In this document: positions 8,514-16,980 of the stretch, piece by piece | How the letters are laid out: each line of letters starts with the position of its first letter | Position numbering within the stretch: the stretch's first letter is position 1 | Origin: CAZFVY01 sp964522665 | GTDB taxonomy: Bacteria; Verrucomicrobiota; Verrucomicrobiia; Limisphaerales; CAZFVY01 | DNA length: 58,856 nt | NCBI GenBank assembly: GCA_964522665.1 | Contig: CAZFVY010000035.1 | Coordinates: 1 to 58,856 of the forward strand | Direction of reading: 5' to 3' | Translations under genes and position numbers: made by a program | Notes under the pieces: generated by a model | Told to the model about the DNA's origin: nothing | What the model saw: the letters and a program-made list of their open reading frames with translations, nothing else | Database searches by the model: none

Positions 8514-9878
8514 ATGCCGAGCGTCTTTATCAAAACCTACGGATGCCAGATGAACGAGCGCGACTCGGAAGCGGTCGCCGCGCAGCTCGTCGCGCATGGC
8601 TATTCCGTGGCCGGGTCGGAAGCGACGGCGGACGTGGTCCTGCTTAATACGTGCAGCGTGCGCGACACGGCCGAGCAAAAGGCCTTGGGCAAGATGCAGA
8701 CGATGTCAGCGCAATTACGGCGGGAACGTCCGAACGTGGTGCTCGGTTTCCTGGGGTGCATGGCCCAGAGCCGCGGCCAGGAATTGCTCGATCAAATACC
8801 CGGACTCAGCCTGGTCCTCGGGACGCAAAAATTTCATCGCGCGGCGGGGTACCTTGACGATCTTCGGGCCGGGCGCCGGACGAAGGTATGCGACACGGCG
8901 GAAGAAGAGCGCAGCGAGGCGACGATCAAGGAACATTTGCCCGCCGGCATGGCCGGCTCCAAGCAGGCCGCGGCGTTCGTCAGCATCATGCAGGGGTGCA
9001 ATCAGTATTGCACGTTTTGCATCGTGCCCTACACCCGGGGTGAGGAGCGGAGCCGAACCGTGGCGGAGATTGTGGCGGAGGTCGAAGGCCTGGTGGCGGC
9101 CGGGGTCAAAGAAGTGACCCTGCTGGGCCAGATCGTCACCAGCTACGGGCGCCGCGAGATCGCCGCGCGGGAAGGCAAATCGGCCTTTGTCCAATTGTTG
9201 GACGCCGTCCACGCCGTCGAGGGCTTGGAACGCATTCGCTTCACGTCGCCGCATCCCAAGGGCTACGGCGATGACTTGGTGGAGGCCTACGGGCGGTTGC
9301 CCAAACTTTGCGAGAGCGCCCACATCCCGGCGCAGAGCGGGAGCAATCGCCTCCTGAAACTGATGCATCGCGGTTACACGCGGGAACGCTTCGTGGAGTT
9401 GGTGGGGAAGTTGCGCCGCGCGCAGCCGCGGATCGGGCTTACGACGGATTTGATCGTCGGGTTTCCGGGCGAGACGGACGCTGATTTCGCGGAGACCCTG
9501 GCGTTGGCGCGCGAAGTCGAGTTCGACAACGCTTATCTTTTCAAATACTCGCCGCGCCGGGACACGCCCGCGGCGGCGATGCCGGATCAAGTCCCCGAAA
9601 CCGTCAAAGAGGCGCGGCACGCCGAGCTATTGCAGATGATCAACGAAATCGGGGCGCGCAAGTACGCGGCGTACGCGGGGTCGCGAGTTCAAATCCTGGT
9701 CGAGGGACCGAGTCGGCGGAACGCGGCGCGATTCGAGGGCCGGACGCGATGCAATAAGATCGTGATCATCGAGGGTTCCGAGCGGCATCGCGGGCATTTG
9801 TTGGACGTTGAGATTGTCCGCGCCGGCGGATTTACTTTATATGGCGACCCGGCCATCATAAACTTACGGGCCGAATAA
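8514..9878 (+). CDS. miaB: tRNA-2-methylthio-N6-dimethylallyladenosine synthase MiaB
   Basis: This radical-SAM methylthiotransferase modifies i6A37 in tRNAs reading UNN codons. It has 454 residues in the usual order: UPF0004 domain with cluster ligands Cys11, Cys47 and Cys82; radical SAM core with Cys162, Cys166 and Cys169 (GCNQYCTFCIVPYTRGEE); and a C-terminal TRAM domain (from about 390). The N-terminus KTYGCQMNERDSE is diagnostic for MiaB rather than RimO or MtaB. The conserved GQNVNSYG motif reads GQIVTSYG here. ATG at 8514 follows a weak AGGTA. The next gene starts 1 bp after the stop. Confidence 0.96.
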   Translation: MPSVFIKTYGCQMNERDSEAVAAQLVAHGYSVAGSEATADVVLLNTCSVRDTAEQKALGKMQTMSAQLRRERPNVVLGFLGCMAQSRGQELLDQIPGLSLVLGTQKFHRAAGYLDDLRAGRRTKVCDTAEEERSEATIKEHLPAGMAGSKQAAAFVSIMQGCNQYCTFCIVPYTRGEERSRTVAEIVAEVEGLVAAGVKEVTLLGQIVTSYGRREIAAREGKSAFVQLLDAVHAVEGLERIRFTSPHPKGYGDDLVEAYGRLPKLCESAHIPAQSGSNRLLKLMHRGYTRERFVELVGKLRRAQPRIGLTTDLIVGFPGETDADFAETLALAREVEFDNAYLFKYSPRRDTPAAAMPDQVPETVKEARHAELLQMINEIGARKYAAYAGSRVQILVEGPSRRNAARFEGRTRCNKIVIIEGSERHRGHLLDVEIVRAGGFTLYGDPAIINLRAE

Positions 9879-9879
9879 A

Positions 9880-10419
9880 ATGAAATTGTCAACTTTATCG
9901 ATCGCATTGGGAGTGGTGATTGGCGTGCCACAGGTGTATGGCCTGCTCAACCCGGCCAAATTGGGCGCCGCGGCGCGCCGGTTTCCCCGCTCTTTGCCGT
10001 GGGGTTACCTTTTGATGGCGATCGCCACCATCTGGTTTCTCAACAATCTCAACGCGGAGGCCATTTCTGATTACGCCTCGTATAAACCCTGGATGCTGAG
10101 CGGTTTCGGCCTGATCGGCCTAGCCACCTGCATCTTTGTCCCCGATTTTCTGGCGGTGCGGGGATTGGCCATCGTGATGTTGCTCCTGGCTAAATTGATG
10201 GTGGACACCGCGCGCTGGACCGATTCGGAATGGCGGCTGGTGATCGTGGTGGCCGCTTACGTGATGGTTGTGGCCGGGATTTGGTTCTCGGTGTCGCCTT
10301 GGCGTTTGCGCGACCTTATTAACTGGGGCACGGCGTCCGAGCGGCGCATTCGCGCGATCGCCACCACCCGGCTGGCGTTCGCGCTTTTGGTCATTATCCT
10401 CGGATTGACGGTGTTTTGA
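9880..10419 (+). CDS. Small integral membrane protein of unknown function
   Basis: The protein has 179 residues with about five hydrophobic segments (roughly 5-22, 40-56, 72-92, 93-110, 125-142, and 160-178 at the C-terminus). It starts 1 bp after the miaB stop and is almost certainly co-transcribed and coupled. No catalytic motif or known family was recognised. The Asp/Glu pair between the middle helices (DTARWTDSEW) is the only charged cluster. A role linked to miaB is not implied by sequence. Confidence 0.75.
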   Translation: MKLSTLSIALGVVIGVPQVYGLLNPAKLGAAARRFPRSLPWGYLLMAIATIWFLNNLNAEAISDYASYKPWMLSGFGLIGLATCIFVPDFLAVRGLAIVMLLLAKLMVDTARWTDSEWRLVIVVAAYVMVVAGIWFSVSPWRLRDLINWGTASERRIRAIATTRLAFALLVIILGLTVF

Positions 10420-10483
10420 GGCGGACGCGTTCGTTTCCGGACGGCGGCTCGTCTCCGACGAATCGTTACTTTCGGCTAAATAG

Positions 10484-10498
10484 CGCGGATGGTCCGCG
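10484..10498. terminator. Possible hairpin between convergent genes
   Basis: CGCGGA-TGG-TCCGCG forms a 6-bp stem with a 3-nt loop in the gap between convergent genes ending at 10419 and 10531. No T-run follows on either strand, so it would not be a classical intrinsic terminator. Confidence 0.3.
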
Positions 10499-10530
10499 GA
10501 ATGGGTTCGAGTGGACGCGGGGGAGATCCC

Positions 10531-12495
10531 CTAGGCGACACGTTCGTTCCAAATGCCGAGCAACGCCGCTCCGAGTTCCTCAGCGTAGGCCGAGTAGTCC
10601 ATGAGCGGTGAACGCAGCAGGCGTTCGCGCAACTGGTACCGCAGCGGCGCGAGCGTGGCTGGCGCCGTCGCCCAGCGCTTGGCGCGCGCGAGATAATCAG
10701 CTTCGTCAGTCGCGATCCCCTCGGTCAAACCAACATTGGTCAGGAGGCTTACCCCTTGGCGGGAAACGTAGCTGGCGCCCGTGAGGGTCAGGACCGGAAT
10801 GCCCATCCAAAGGGCGTCGCCGGTGGAAACGCCGCCGTTATACGGGAACGGGTCGAGCGCGAGGTCAACGTCGTGAAAATAATTAAGGTAGCGTTCGATT
10901 TCCGCCGTCGGAACCCATAACAGTTGTTGCGGGTTGGCGCCCGCGGCGACGAAGCGACGACGGAGGCGATCGGTCTGAAACTCGTCGTGAATCAACACTT
11001 TCAGGCGCGCGGCGGGTGTCTCACGCAGCAAGGCGCCCCAGAGCCGGATGCAGGCGTGGCTCAGCTTGGTCGAGTTATTGAGGCAACCGAAGGTGAACGG
11101 CTGGCCTGAGAGGGCCGGCGATGGACGCGGCTCGGGCGAGTTTTCCGGAGCCAGATAAACCCAGGCGACGCGACTGAGACGAAGGAGTTTCTCCGTGTAA
11201 AGTTGGTCATTCGCTCCCGGCGGGTCAGCCTGAGGGTCGGTAAACCGATAATCGACCGTGTCAAGCCCGGTGGTATTGGGGTAAGCGAAAAGGCTGACCT
11301 GCATCGGCGCCGGTTTCCGCGCGAGGATCAGCGGCGGCTGGCGGCCGGTGTGTCCGCACAGGTCCACCAGGATATCGATTTCGTCCGCCTGAATCGCGCG
11401 GGCCGCGCTTTCATCGTCGAGTTGGGAGAGGGGACGCCAATGGGAGACCAGAGTTTTGAATTTCTTGGTGACCGCGTCGTTCCGGCCGCCACATTCGTAG
11501 CCAAAAAGCTCGAACTGCGAACGATCGAGGTAACAGGCCAGAATCGCGGCAAAGTGTCCGACCGGGTGCTGGCAAAAATCGGCGGACATCAACCCGAGGC
11601 GCAACGGCCGGCCGGTCGCGGCGGCGGCTTGCGGCCGGGGAGCGAGCCGGGGTATCTGGAGGGCATATTGGCGGCCGCACTCGCGATGGGCTTCGGCGAT
11701 GGCCTCACGGGTAATCCCGGAGACATAATTCAGCGCTGCGACCAAGTTCGTTTGCGCCGTCAAATTCGTTGGACTCAGTCGCGTGGACGCTTGCAGGGCG
11801 GGGATGGCTTCCGCCGGGTCGCCGGAGCAGAAGCGGGCGTGGCCGAGGTCGCGCAGGATCTGCGGATCATCCGGCTTAACTTCAAGGGCGCGGAGAAAGT
11901 AATCGATGGCAAGGGCGTTGCGGCCCCGCTCACGATTGATGGTCCCGAGCCAGCAGAGCGAGGGGAAATGGCGCGGATCGATGGTGAGGCAATCGGTGAA
12001 GACCGTCTCGGCCTCGGCCTGGCTCCCCATCTGCAAATAGATGTGACCCAGCAAATTACGCGGCTCGAGGGCGTCGCGCTGCGCGCGGGCGGCGGCGTTG
12101 AGATGGTAGCAGGCCTGCGGCCAGCGTTGATGGTTGGCGTGGTCTCGCCCCAACTGGAAGTGCGCGGCGAAGTTCTGAAAGTCGAGCTTTAAGACCTGGC
12201 GATAGCAGGCGACGGCTTCGGCGGGGCGTTTGAGGTCGATGAGGAGATCGGCCTGCTCGATCAAAAGGTCCACCCGCGCCGGGTATCGCCCGACCAGCGA
12301 GACGATGATTTCGAGCGCCGTTTCGGGCCGGCTGGCGATCCGCGCGACGCGGGCCATGAGGAACATCGCTTCGCCGTTTCCGCGATCCTGTTCCAGGCAT
12401 TGGCGCAGCAAATTCGAGGCCTCAAGGACGTAGCCGTCAGCGAGCATCGTCCGAATGGCTTCGGAAGTTTCAGGCGCTAATCGATCGGTGGCCAC
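10531..12495 (-). CDS. TPR protein with SPINDLY/O-GlcNAc transferase-like glycosyltransferase domain (GT41)
   Basis: The protein has 654 residues. The first ~260 are tetratricopeptide repeats. From about 290 it matches the bacterial SPINDLY/OGT C-terminal region: LRLGLMSADFCQHPVGHF, then DILVDLCGHTG, LARKPAPMQVS, YPNTTGLDTVDYR, and a GT-B half with TFGCLNNSTKLS and LDPFPYNGGVSTGDALWMG. Those are the nucleotide-sugar and catalytic motifs of the family. Bacterial members glycosylate proteins, or occasionally cell-surface molecules, in the cytoplasm. The start is GTG at 12495. It is convergent with the gene to its left and has no glycan-locus neighbours, so its target is unknown. Confidence 0.9.
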   Translation of the reverse strand: MATDRLAPETSEAIRTMLADGYVLEASNLLRQCLEQDRGNGEAMFLMARVARIASRPETALEIIVSLVGRYPARVDLLIEQADLLIDLKRPAEAVACYRQVLKLDFQNFAAHFQLGRDHANHQRWPQACYHLNAAARAQRDALEPRNLLGHIYLQMGSQAEAETVFTDCLTIDPRHFPSLCWLGTINRERGRNALAIDYFLRALEVKPDDPQILRDLGHARFCSGDPAEAIPALQASTRLSPTNLTAQTNLVAALNYVSGITREAIAEAHRECGRQYALQIPRLAPRPQAAAATGRPLRLGLMSADFCQHPVGHFAAILACYLDRSQFELFGYECGGRNDAVTKKFKTLVSHWRPLSQLDDESAARAIQADEIDILVDLCGHTGRQPPLILARKPAPMQVSLFAYPNTTGLDTVDYRFTDPQADPPGANDQLYTEKLLRLSRVAWVYLAPENSPEPRPSPALSGQPFTFGCLNNSTKLSHACIRLWGALLRETPAARLKVLIHDEFQTDRLRRRFVAAGANPQQLLWVPTAEIERYLNYFHDVDLALDPFPYNGGVSTGDALWMGIPVLTLTGASYVSRQGVSLLTNVGLTEGIATDEADYLARAKRWATAPATLAPLRYQLRERLLRSPLMDYSAYAEELGAALLGIWNERVA

Positions 12496-12653
12496 GCGAG
12501 CATACTACCGACCGCAAGCCGTGAATGCTACCTAATCATGAAACCCGCCCGGAGCTTGGCGGGAAACGGCGAGGCGGCGGCGGTCGATCACGATCCTCGG
12601 CGGTTTTGAATTGCGATTCTTTTTGTTGATTCTCGGCGGAATCAGGCCACATT

Positions 12654-14846
12654 GTGACAAAATCGAGTATGAGAATCTTGTTTTCCTTAGTGGTCTTCGT
12701 CGGTTGGTTGTCGTCGAGCGCGGTCCAGGCCGCGGTCGAATTTACCCGCCCCCAGGCCGGCAATATCGCCTATGTGGTGGGAGAATTGTTGGCCTTGGAC
12801 CACTATCGACAGGTCAAATTCAACGACCAGATTTCGGCGATGTTCCTGACCAACTACCTGAACACGCTCGACTACAGTCACATGGTTTTTCTGCAGGATG
12901 ACGTGGATGAGATTCAGAAACGCTTCAACGACAAGCTGGACGATTTCACCAAGCGGCACGACGCCAGTCCGGCGTTCGTGGTCTTCGACCGCTACCTCCA
13001 ACGCTTGGACGAGCGCAATCAGTTCGTGCAGAAGATCCTGAAGGAGCCGTTCGATTTCACCACGGACGAGCGTTTCACGCCCGCCCGCGACAAGCTGCCC
13101 TGGCCCAAGGACAACGCGGAGGCGGAAACAATCTGGCGCGCCCGCATCAAGTACGAAGTCCTGCAAGGCCGCTTGAGCAAAGAAAAACCCGAGGAAACCA
13201 TCACGAACGTTTCGAAGCGTTACACGCGGCTGCTCAAGACCATGCGCGACTTTGAGGTCGAGGATATTCTTTCCATTTATCTGACCTCGCTCGGCCACGC
13301 GTACGATCCGCACTCGGACTACATGAGTCCGACCGAGGCGGAGAATTTCGACATCAACAGCGTGAAACTTTCCTTGAGCGGCATCGGCGCGTTGTTGCGG
13401 CAGAGCGATGAATACACCCGCATCGAGAGCCTGGTTCCGGGCGGGCCGGCGGCCTTGAGCAAACAGCTTCGCCCGAAGGACAAGATCGTCGCCGTGTCGC
13501 AAGGCGACGGCGAGGCGATTGACGTCATTGGCATGCGGCTCAATAAGGTCGTGGACTTGATCCGTGGCAAACGGGGGACCGAGGTGCGGCTGACGATTGT
13601 TCCCGCGAAAGAGGGCGAGGGCGGGGCCAAGAAAGTGATCCGCCTGACGCGCGATGAAATCAAGCTCGATGAACAGCACGCCAAGGCGACGATCATCGAG
13701 CGGCCGATCAGCGCGACCGAGCACGTGCGTTTGGGCGTGATCACGCTGACCCAGTTCTATGAGCATTGCGCCCACGACGTGGACCAGTTGCTCGGCCGGT
13801 TGAAAAAGGAAAACGTGGACGGCGTGGTCCTCGATTTGCGCCACAATGGCGGCGGCCTGTTGCCGGAAGCGGTGGAATTGGCGGGCCTCTTTATTCGTCA
13901 AGGTCCAGTGGTCCAAGTGCAGGACAGTCTGGGGCACAAGACGGTTTTGCCGGATGAAGATCCGCGCGTCTCCTATGAAGGGCCGTTGATCGTCGCCGTC
14001 AGCCATCTCAGCGCTTCGGCCTCGGAAATCGTCGCGGCGGCGCTCCAGGATTACGGGCGCGCGTTGATCGTCGGCAACCAGACCACGCACGGCAAAGGCA
14101 CGGTGCAACAACTTTGGGATTTGGACCGCTTCCTGCGCGGCAGCGTCGAGAAGCCCGGCAAGATGAAATTCACGGTCTCGACCTTTTACCGCATCTCGGG
14201 CGGGACCACGCAATTGCACGGCGTGACGCCGGAAATCAAACTGCCTTCGGTGCTCGATTACATGGAGCTTGGCGAGGCGAGCTTGCCGAACTGCCTGGCG
14301 GTGGAGCCGATTGCGGCGCTTGACTACGATCACCTGAACGAAGTTGTCCAATACGTGCCGGAGTTGGCGAAGAAATCGGCCGAACGCCTCAGCCACAATC
14401 TCGATTACACCTACGTCAACGAGGACATTGAGTTTTACAAAAAGCAAAAACTGGACAAGAGCGTTTCCCTCAACGAGTCCAAGCGGGTCCATGAAAAGGA
14501 TGAACTCAAATTGAAAGCCGACGCTCGCAAGAAGGAACGCGCCCAACGGAAACCGAGTGACGACAAAGTATTTGAGCTGAACCTGGACATCGTGGACCAC
14601 GGCAAGCCGCTGGCCCCATTCGTCTCGAAAAAGACCAAAGACGACGGCGTGGCGATCGCGGCCAACGACTCCGCGTCAGACGGAACCGCCGCTGATGATG
14701 AAGACGCCGAACCGGAAACTCCGTCAGCCATCGATCCCGAGATGGCCGAGGTGGTCAATATCCTCGCGGATTACACCAAAGTGATGGCCAAACCCGGCGA
14801 AAAGCTCGCGACCCAGAAAGCGCCGGAAAAAGCGATTGCGCAGTGA
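12654..14846 (+). CDS. prc: Tail-specific (C-terminal processing) protease Prc/CtpA, peptidase S41
   Basis: This periplasmic protease cleaves proteins from their C-termini. It has 730 residues: signal peptide (about 1-26, ending VQA), Prc N-terminal helical domain (30-220), PDZ domain (about 230-330), S41 catalytic domain, and the C-terminal DUF3340-like region with a Lys/Glu-rich then Asp/Glu-rich tail. In SASASEI the middle serine, Ser455, aligns with the catalytic serine of E. coli Prc, and Lys481 (THGKGTVQ) with the catalytic lysine. ATG at 12654 and ATG at 12669 are both possible. The length and the extra domains match the large Prc type rather than small CtpA. Confidence 0.93.
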   Translation: MTKSSMRILFSLVVFVGWLSSSAVQAAVEFTRPQAGNIAYVVGELLALDHYRQVKFNDQISAMFLTNYLNTLDYSHMVFLQDDVDEIQKRFNDKLDDFTKRHDASPAFVVFDRYLQRLDERNQFVQKILKEPFDFTTDERFTPARDKLPWPKDNAEAETIWRARIKYEVLQGRLSKEKPEETITNVSKRYTRLLKTMRDFEVEDILSIYLTSLGHAYDPHSDYMSPTEAENFDINSVKLSLSGIGALLRQSDEYTRIESLVPGGPAALSKQLRPKDKIVAVSQGDGEAIDVIGMRLNKVVDLIRGKRGTEVRLTIVPAKEGEGGAKKVIRLTRDEIKLDEQHAKATIIERPISATEHVRLGVITLTQFYEHCAHDVDQLLGRLKKENVDGVVLDLRHNGGGLLPEAVELAGLFIRQGPVVQVQDSLGHKTVLPDEDPRVSYEGPLIVAVSHLSASASEIVAAALQDYGRALIVGNQTTHGKGTVQQLWDLDRFLRGSVEKPGKMKFTVSTFYRISGGTTQLHGVTPEIKLPSVLDYMELGEASLPNCLAVEPIAALDYDHLNEVVQYVPELAKKSAERLSHNLDYTYVNEDIEFYKKQKLDKSVSLNESKRVHEKDELKLKADARKKERAQRKPSDDKVFELNLDIVDHGKPLAPFVSKKTKDDGVAIAANDSASDGTAADDEDAEPETPSAIDPEMAEVVNILADYTKVMAKPGEKLATQKAPEKAIAQ

Positions 14847-15000
14847 TCGATTGGTAAGGCGGGCCGGGCTCGGTTCGCTCGTTGAAAAACCAAACGTCTG
14901 GTGATCGCCAACGCGAGCCTACAGACTGGTCAATGGCCGCTGGCTCGATCGAATGACTCGTCCGGCTCAAAAATAGCCGGTTTTCCATCTTCCATCGGCC

Positions 15001-15567
15001 ATGGGCATACCTGACCCGAGCTTCGTGGCGACCGAAAGGTTTGACGCCTCGGATGGCGAGAAGTGGATAAAATACTGCGACCGGGCCAAAATCCCCGGCC
15101 TTGTTGAGTTAGTTGGCCTCGATGGCATTCTTTGCGGGGGCGTCCTCACTGAATTTGAAAGCGAAGACTGGAGACACTTCACGCTGATCAACAAGGAAGT
15201 GCTTCTCCAAGGATACTTCCGCGATTTGGATTATCTATTGCAGAGGGTCGCCCATATTCCGCGAAAGAATATTTTGGGTCTCTACCGAAACTCGGACACC
15301 CACGTCGAAATCCCGCCCTCGCCAGCAGGATTCCGTTTCCTGGGGTACGACTTGATCGACGACGAGACGCAGATCAGCGCGCTGACCAATTGCGGTGGTT
15401 TCCCGGGTTCCTTCTCCAACGGTGAACTGAATCGATTCGGGTTGATTCCGGGATTTAGTCGCGCGGTCGAAGTCCAAAGGGATTTGATGGAGCGCCACGG
15501 GGAAGACTCTCACGCGCGCTGCGGGCGTTATGCCATCTGGCGGCTGAACACGGATTGCGTTTTGTGA
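15001..15567 (+). CDS. Hypothetical protein
   Basis: A 188-residue soluble protein with balanced composition and several Trp, Cys and Asp residues. It has no signal peptide or membrane segment and no known family was recognised. The gene ends 19 bp before the carrier-like protein and is likely in one transcript with it. Patterns such as GFRFLGYDLIDDETQISALTN suggest a folded alpha/beta protein. ATG at 15001 has no clear ribosome site. Confidence 0.7.
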   Translation: MGIPDPSFVATERFDASDGEKWIKYCDRAKIPGLVELVGLDGILCGGVLTEFESEDWRHFTLINKEVLLQGYFRDLDYLLQRVAHIPRKNILGLYRNSDTHVEIPPSPAGFRFLGYDLIDDETQISALTNCGGFPGSFSNGELNRFGLIPGFSRAVEVQRDLMERHGEDSHARCGRYAIWRLNTDCVL

Positions 15568-15586
15568 TTCTCTTCGAGCTGGCGAT

Positions 15587-16093
15587 ATGCGTCACCTACG
15601 ACGCATCGTCCTGATTCTGGCCTCTACGGTCGCGTTTCTGCTGGCCGTGTCCAAGCCTAGATTCATCGACTTGGCCTGGGGCTGGCGGATCCTTCTTGGA
15701 ACCGTCGGTTTGGCGGCTGGCTGGTATGAGTTGCGATTGGCCGACGCTGAGGAGAAGCGGCGGGCCCTGCGACATATGGCGGGGCGGGAGCCCCGGGGCA
15801 ACAAAGAATTCGGCCGATACTACTTTCCGCCGGAAGAGGTTGAGATTGCCGCCAAGGTTCGCGCGATCATGGCGCGTCACGTCTCGGTCGATCTTGCGCG
15901 GTTGCATCCTGATGACCGAATCGTGGAGGATGTTCGCATGGACGCGCTGGATTCACTCGCCACGGTTGAGTTCGTCGCGGAAGTGGAAAAGGAATTCGGG
16001 ATCACGATCCCAAACAAGGCGGCGGCGACGATGACGAGTCTTCGGTCCTTCGTTGAATATGTTTCTAACGCCAAGAAAAGCGGCGTTTCATGA
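15587..16093 (+). CDS. Membrane-anchored acyl-carrier-protein-like protein
   Basis: The protein has 168 residues. The N-terminus has two hydrophobic segments (about 6-22 and 33-48), then a charged linker (50-85), then an ACP-like domain (86-165). The domain contains D-A-L-D-S-L, with Ser123 in the position that takes the 4'-phosphopantetheine arm, followed by the acidic helix VEFVAEVEKEFGI typical of carrier proteins. Free ACPs are about 80 residues and soluble, so a two-helix membrane anchor is unusual. No fatty acid or polyketide synthase gene is nearby. A carrier for a membrane-bound acyl or aminoacyl transfer is an inference. Confidence 0.78.
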   Translation: MRHLRRIVLILASTVAFLLAVSKPRFIDLAWGWRILLGTVGLAAGWYELRLADAEEKRRALRHMAGREPRGNKEFGRYYFPPEEVEIAAKVRAIMARHVSVDLARLHPDDRIVEDVRMDALDSLATVEFVAEVEKEFGITIPNKAAATMTSLRSFVEYVSNAKKSGVS

Positions 16094-16120
16094 CCGCGCC
16101 ATGCCGCCCTGGGAACCCGC

Positions 16121-16909
16121 TCAGTTAAGCCGCCAGTAAATGGTGTAGCTCCATTTATCCTCCGGCTTGAAGGTTTGGGAGCCGCTGTCACTGGCGAGAA
16201 GGGTTCCCGTGCTGCGGTTGTCGGGGTCGTTGCCGCAGGCGTCTTCGTCCACGTCATCGAGTTGGCAAACGAAGCTGCATTTATCGCCGGCGGCGACGCT
16301 CGGGATCGTTAACTCCAAGGGAATCGTAACTTCGCTTTTTTCGTAGCTTTTGCCGGGCACGTTGTATTTGCGCGTCGTGCCGTTGACGGTGGCCTCGAAG
16401 CAGAGGAACCAGGCGGCCGATTGCGGCGTTTCATGCACTACCATCTTGTCGAGGTGGAGGCTGGCGCCCTTCTTTTCCTCCACCTTGTGGTAAGTGGTCA
16501 GATTCGGTTTCTCGTTGTCGCGGGTCTTGTCAAAATTGCCGGCCATCACGCAGTTGCCATCGTCGTCGAAGGTGTAGATGGTGTTGCGCTCGTCCTCGAC
16601 CGTTTGCAAGTCGGCCGCGCTGGCGCCCGCCTTGAGATTAAAGAAGTGGATGACTTTGAACGGCGGCATCGATTTGAGTTCGATTTCGCCTTCGGCGTAG
16701 AGGGACACCTGCTTTTCGGCGTTCAGAATCTTGAACGTGAGTTTGTTCTTGGCGAGGTCGAGGTTAAGCGTCGAAACCTGACCTTCATCGTTGGTGTTTT
16801 TGGCCACCCAGTGGCCTTGCAAACGGTCGAGGTCATCGGCGCGGCTCGGAAGCGCGCAGACCGCGGTCAAGAAGAGGAATGCGAGGTAATACGTGAGGCG
16901 AGTTTTCAT
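16121..16909 (-). CDS. Exported protein of unknown function (TIGR03067-like beta-rich domain)
   Basis: The protein has 262 residues from the ATG at 16909, which opens a clear signal peptide (MKTRLTYYLAFLFLTAVCALPSR...A). A longer frame to 16984 would bury it. The mature protein begins DDLDRLQGHW, resembling the small beta-barrel domain common in Planctomycetes and Verrucomicrobia that starts L-x-G-x-W. Its strands alternate polar and hydrophobic residues. The last third has four Cys and an acidic DDVDEDACGNDPDN stretch that could bind a metal. No catalytic motif was seen. The gene is convergent with the carrier-like gene. Confidence 0.75.
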   Translation of the reverse strand: MKTRLTYYLAFLFLTAVCALPSRADDLDRLQGHWVAKNTNDEGQVSTLNLDLAKNKLTFKILNAEKQVSLYAEGEIELKSMPPFKVIHFFNLKAGASAADLQTVEDERNTIYTFDDDGNCVMAGNFDKTRDNEKPNLTTYHKVEEKKGASLHLDKMVVHETPQSAAWFLCFEATVNGTTRKYNVPGKSYEKSEVTIPLELTIPSVAAGDKCSFVCQLDDVDEDACGNDPDNRSTGTLLASDSGSQTFKPEDKWSYTIYWRLN

Positions 16910-16980
16910 AGTGTCATTCGAACTTGGGCGAACGTTAGTCCATTGAACGCTGAGAACGCTAGGCGGTCGGCCAAATCCTG

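Noticed and set aside
12687..14600. 637-residue minus-strand frame opposite the prc gene
   Set aside because: Antisense shadow of a high-GC gene with clear Prc motifs; the frame is rich in Arg, His and Val and has no family features.
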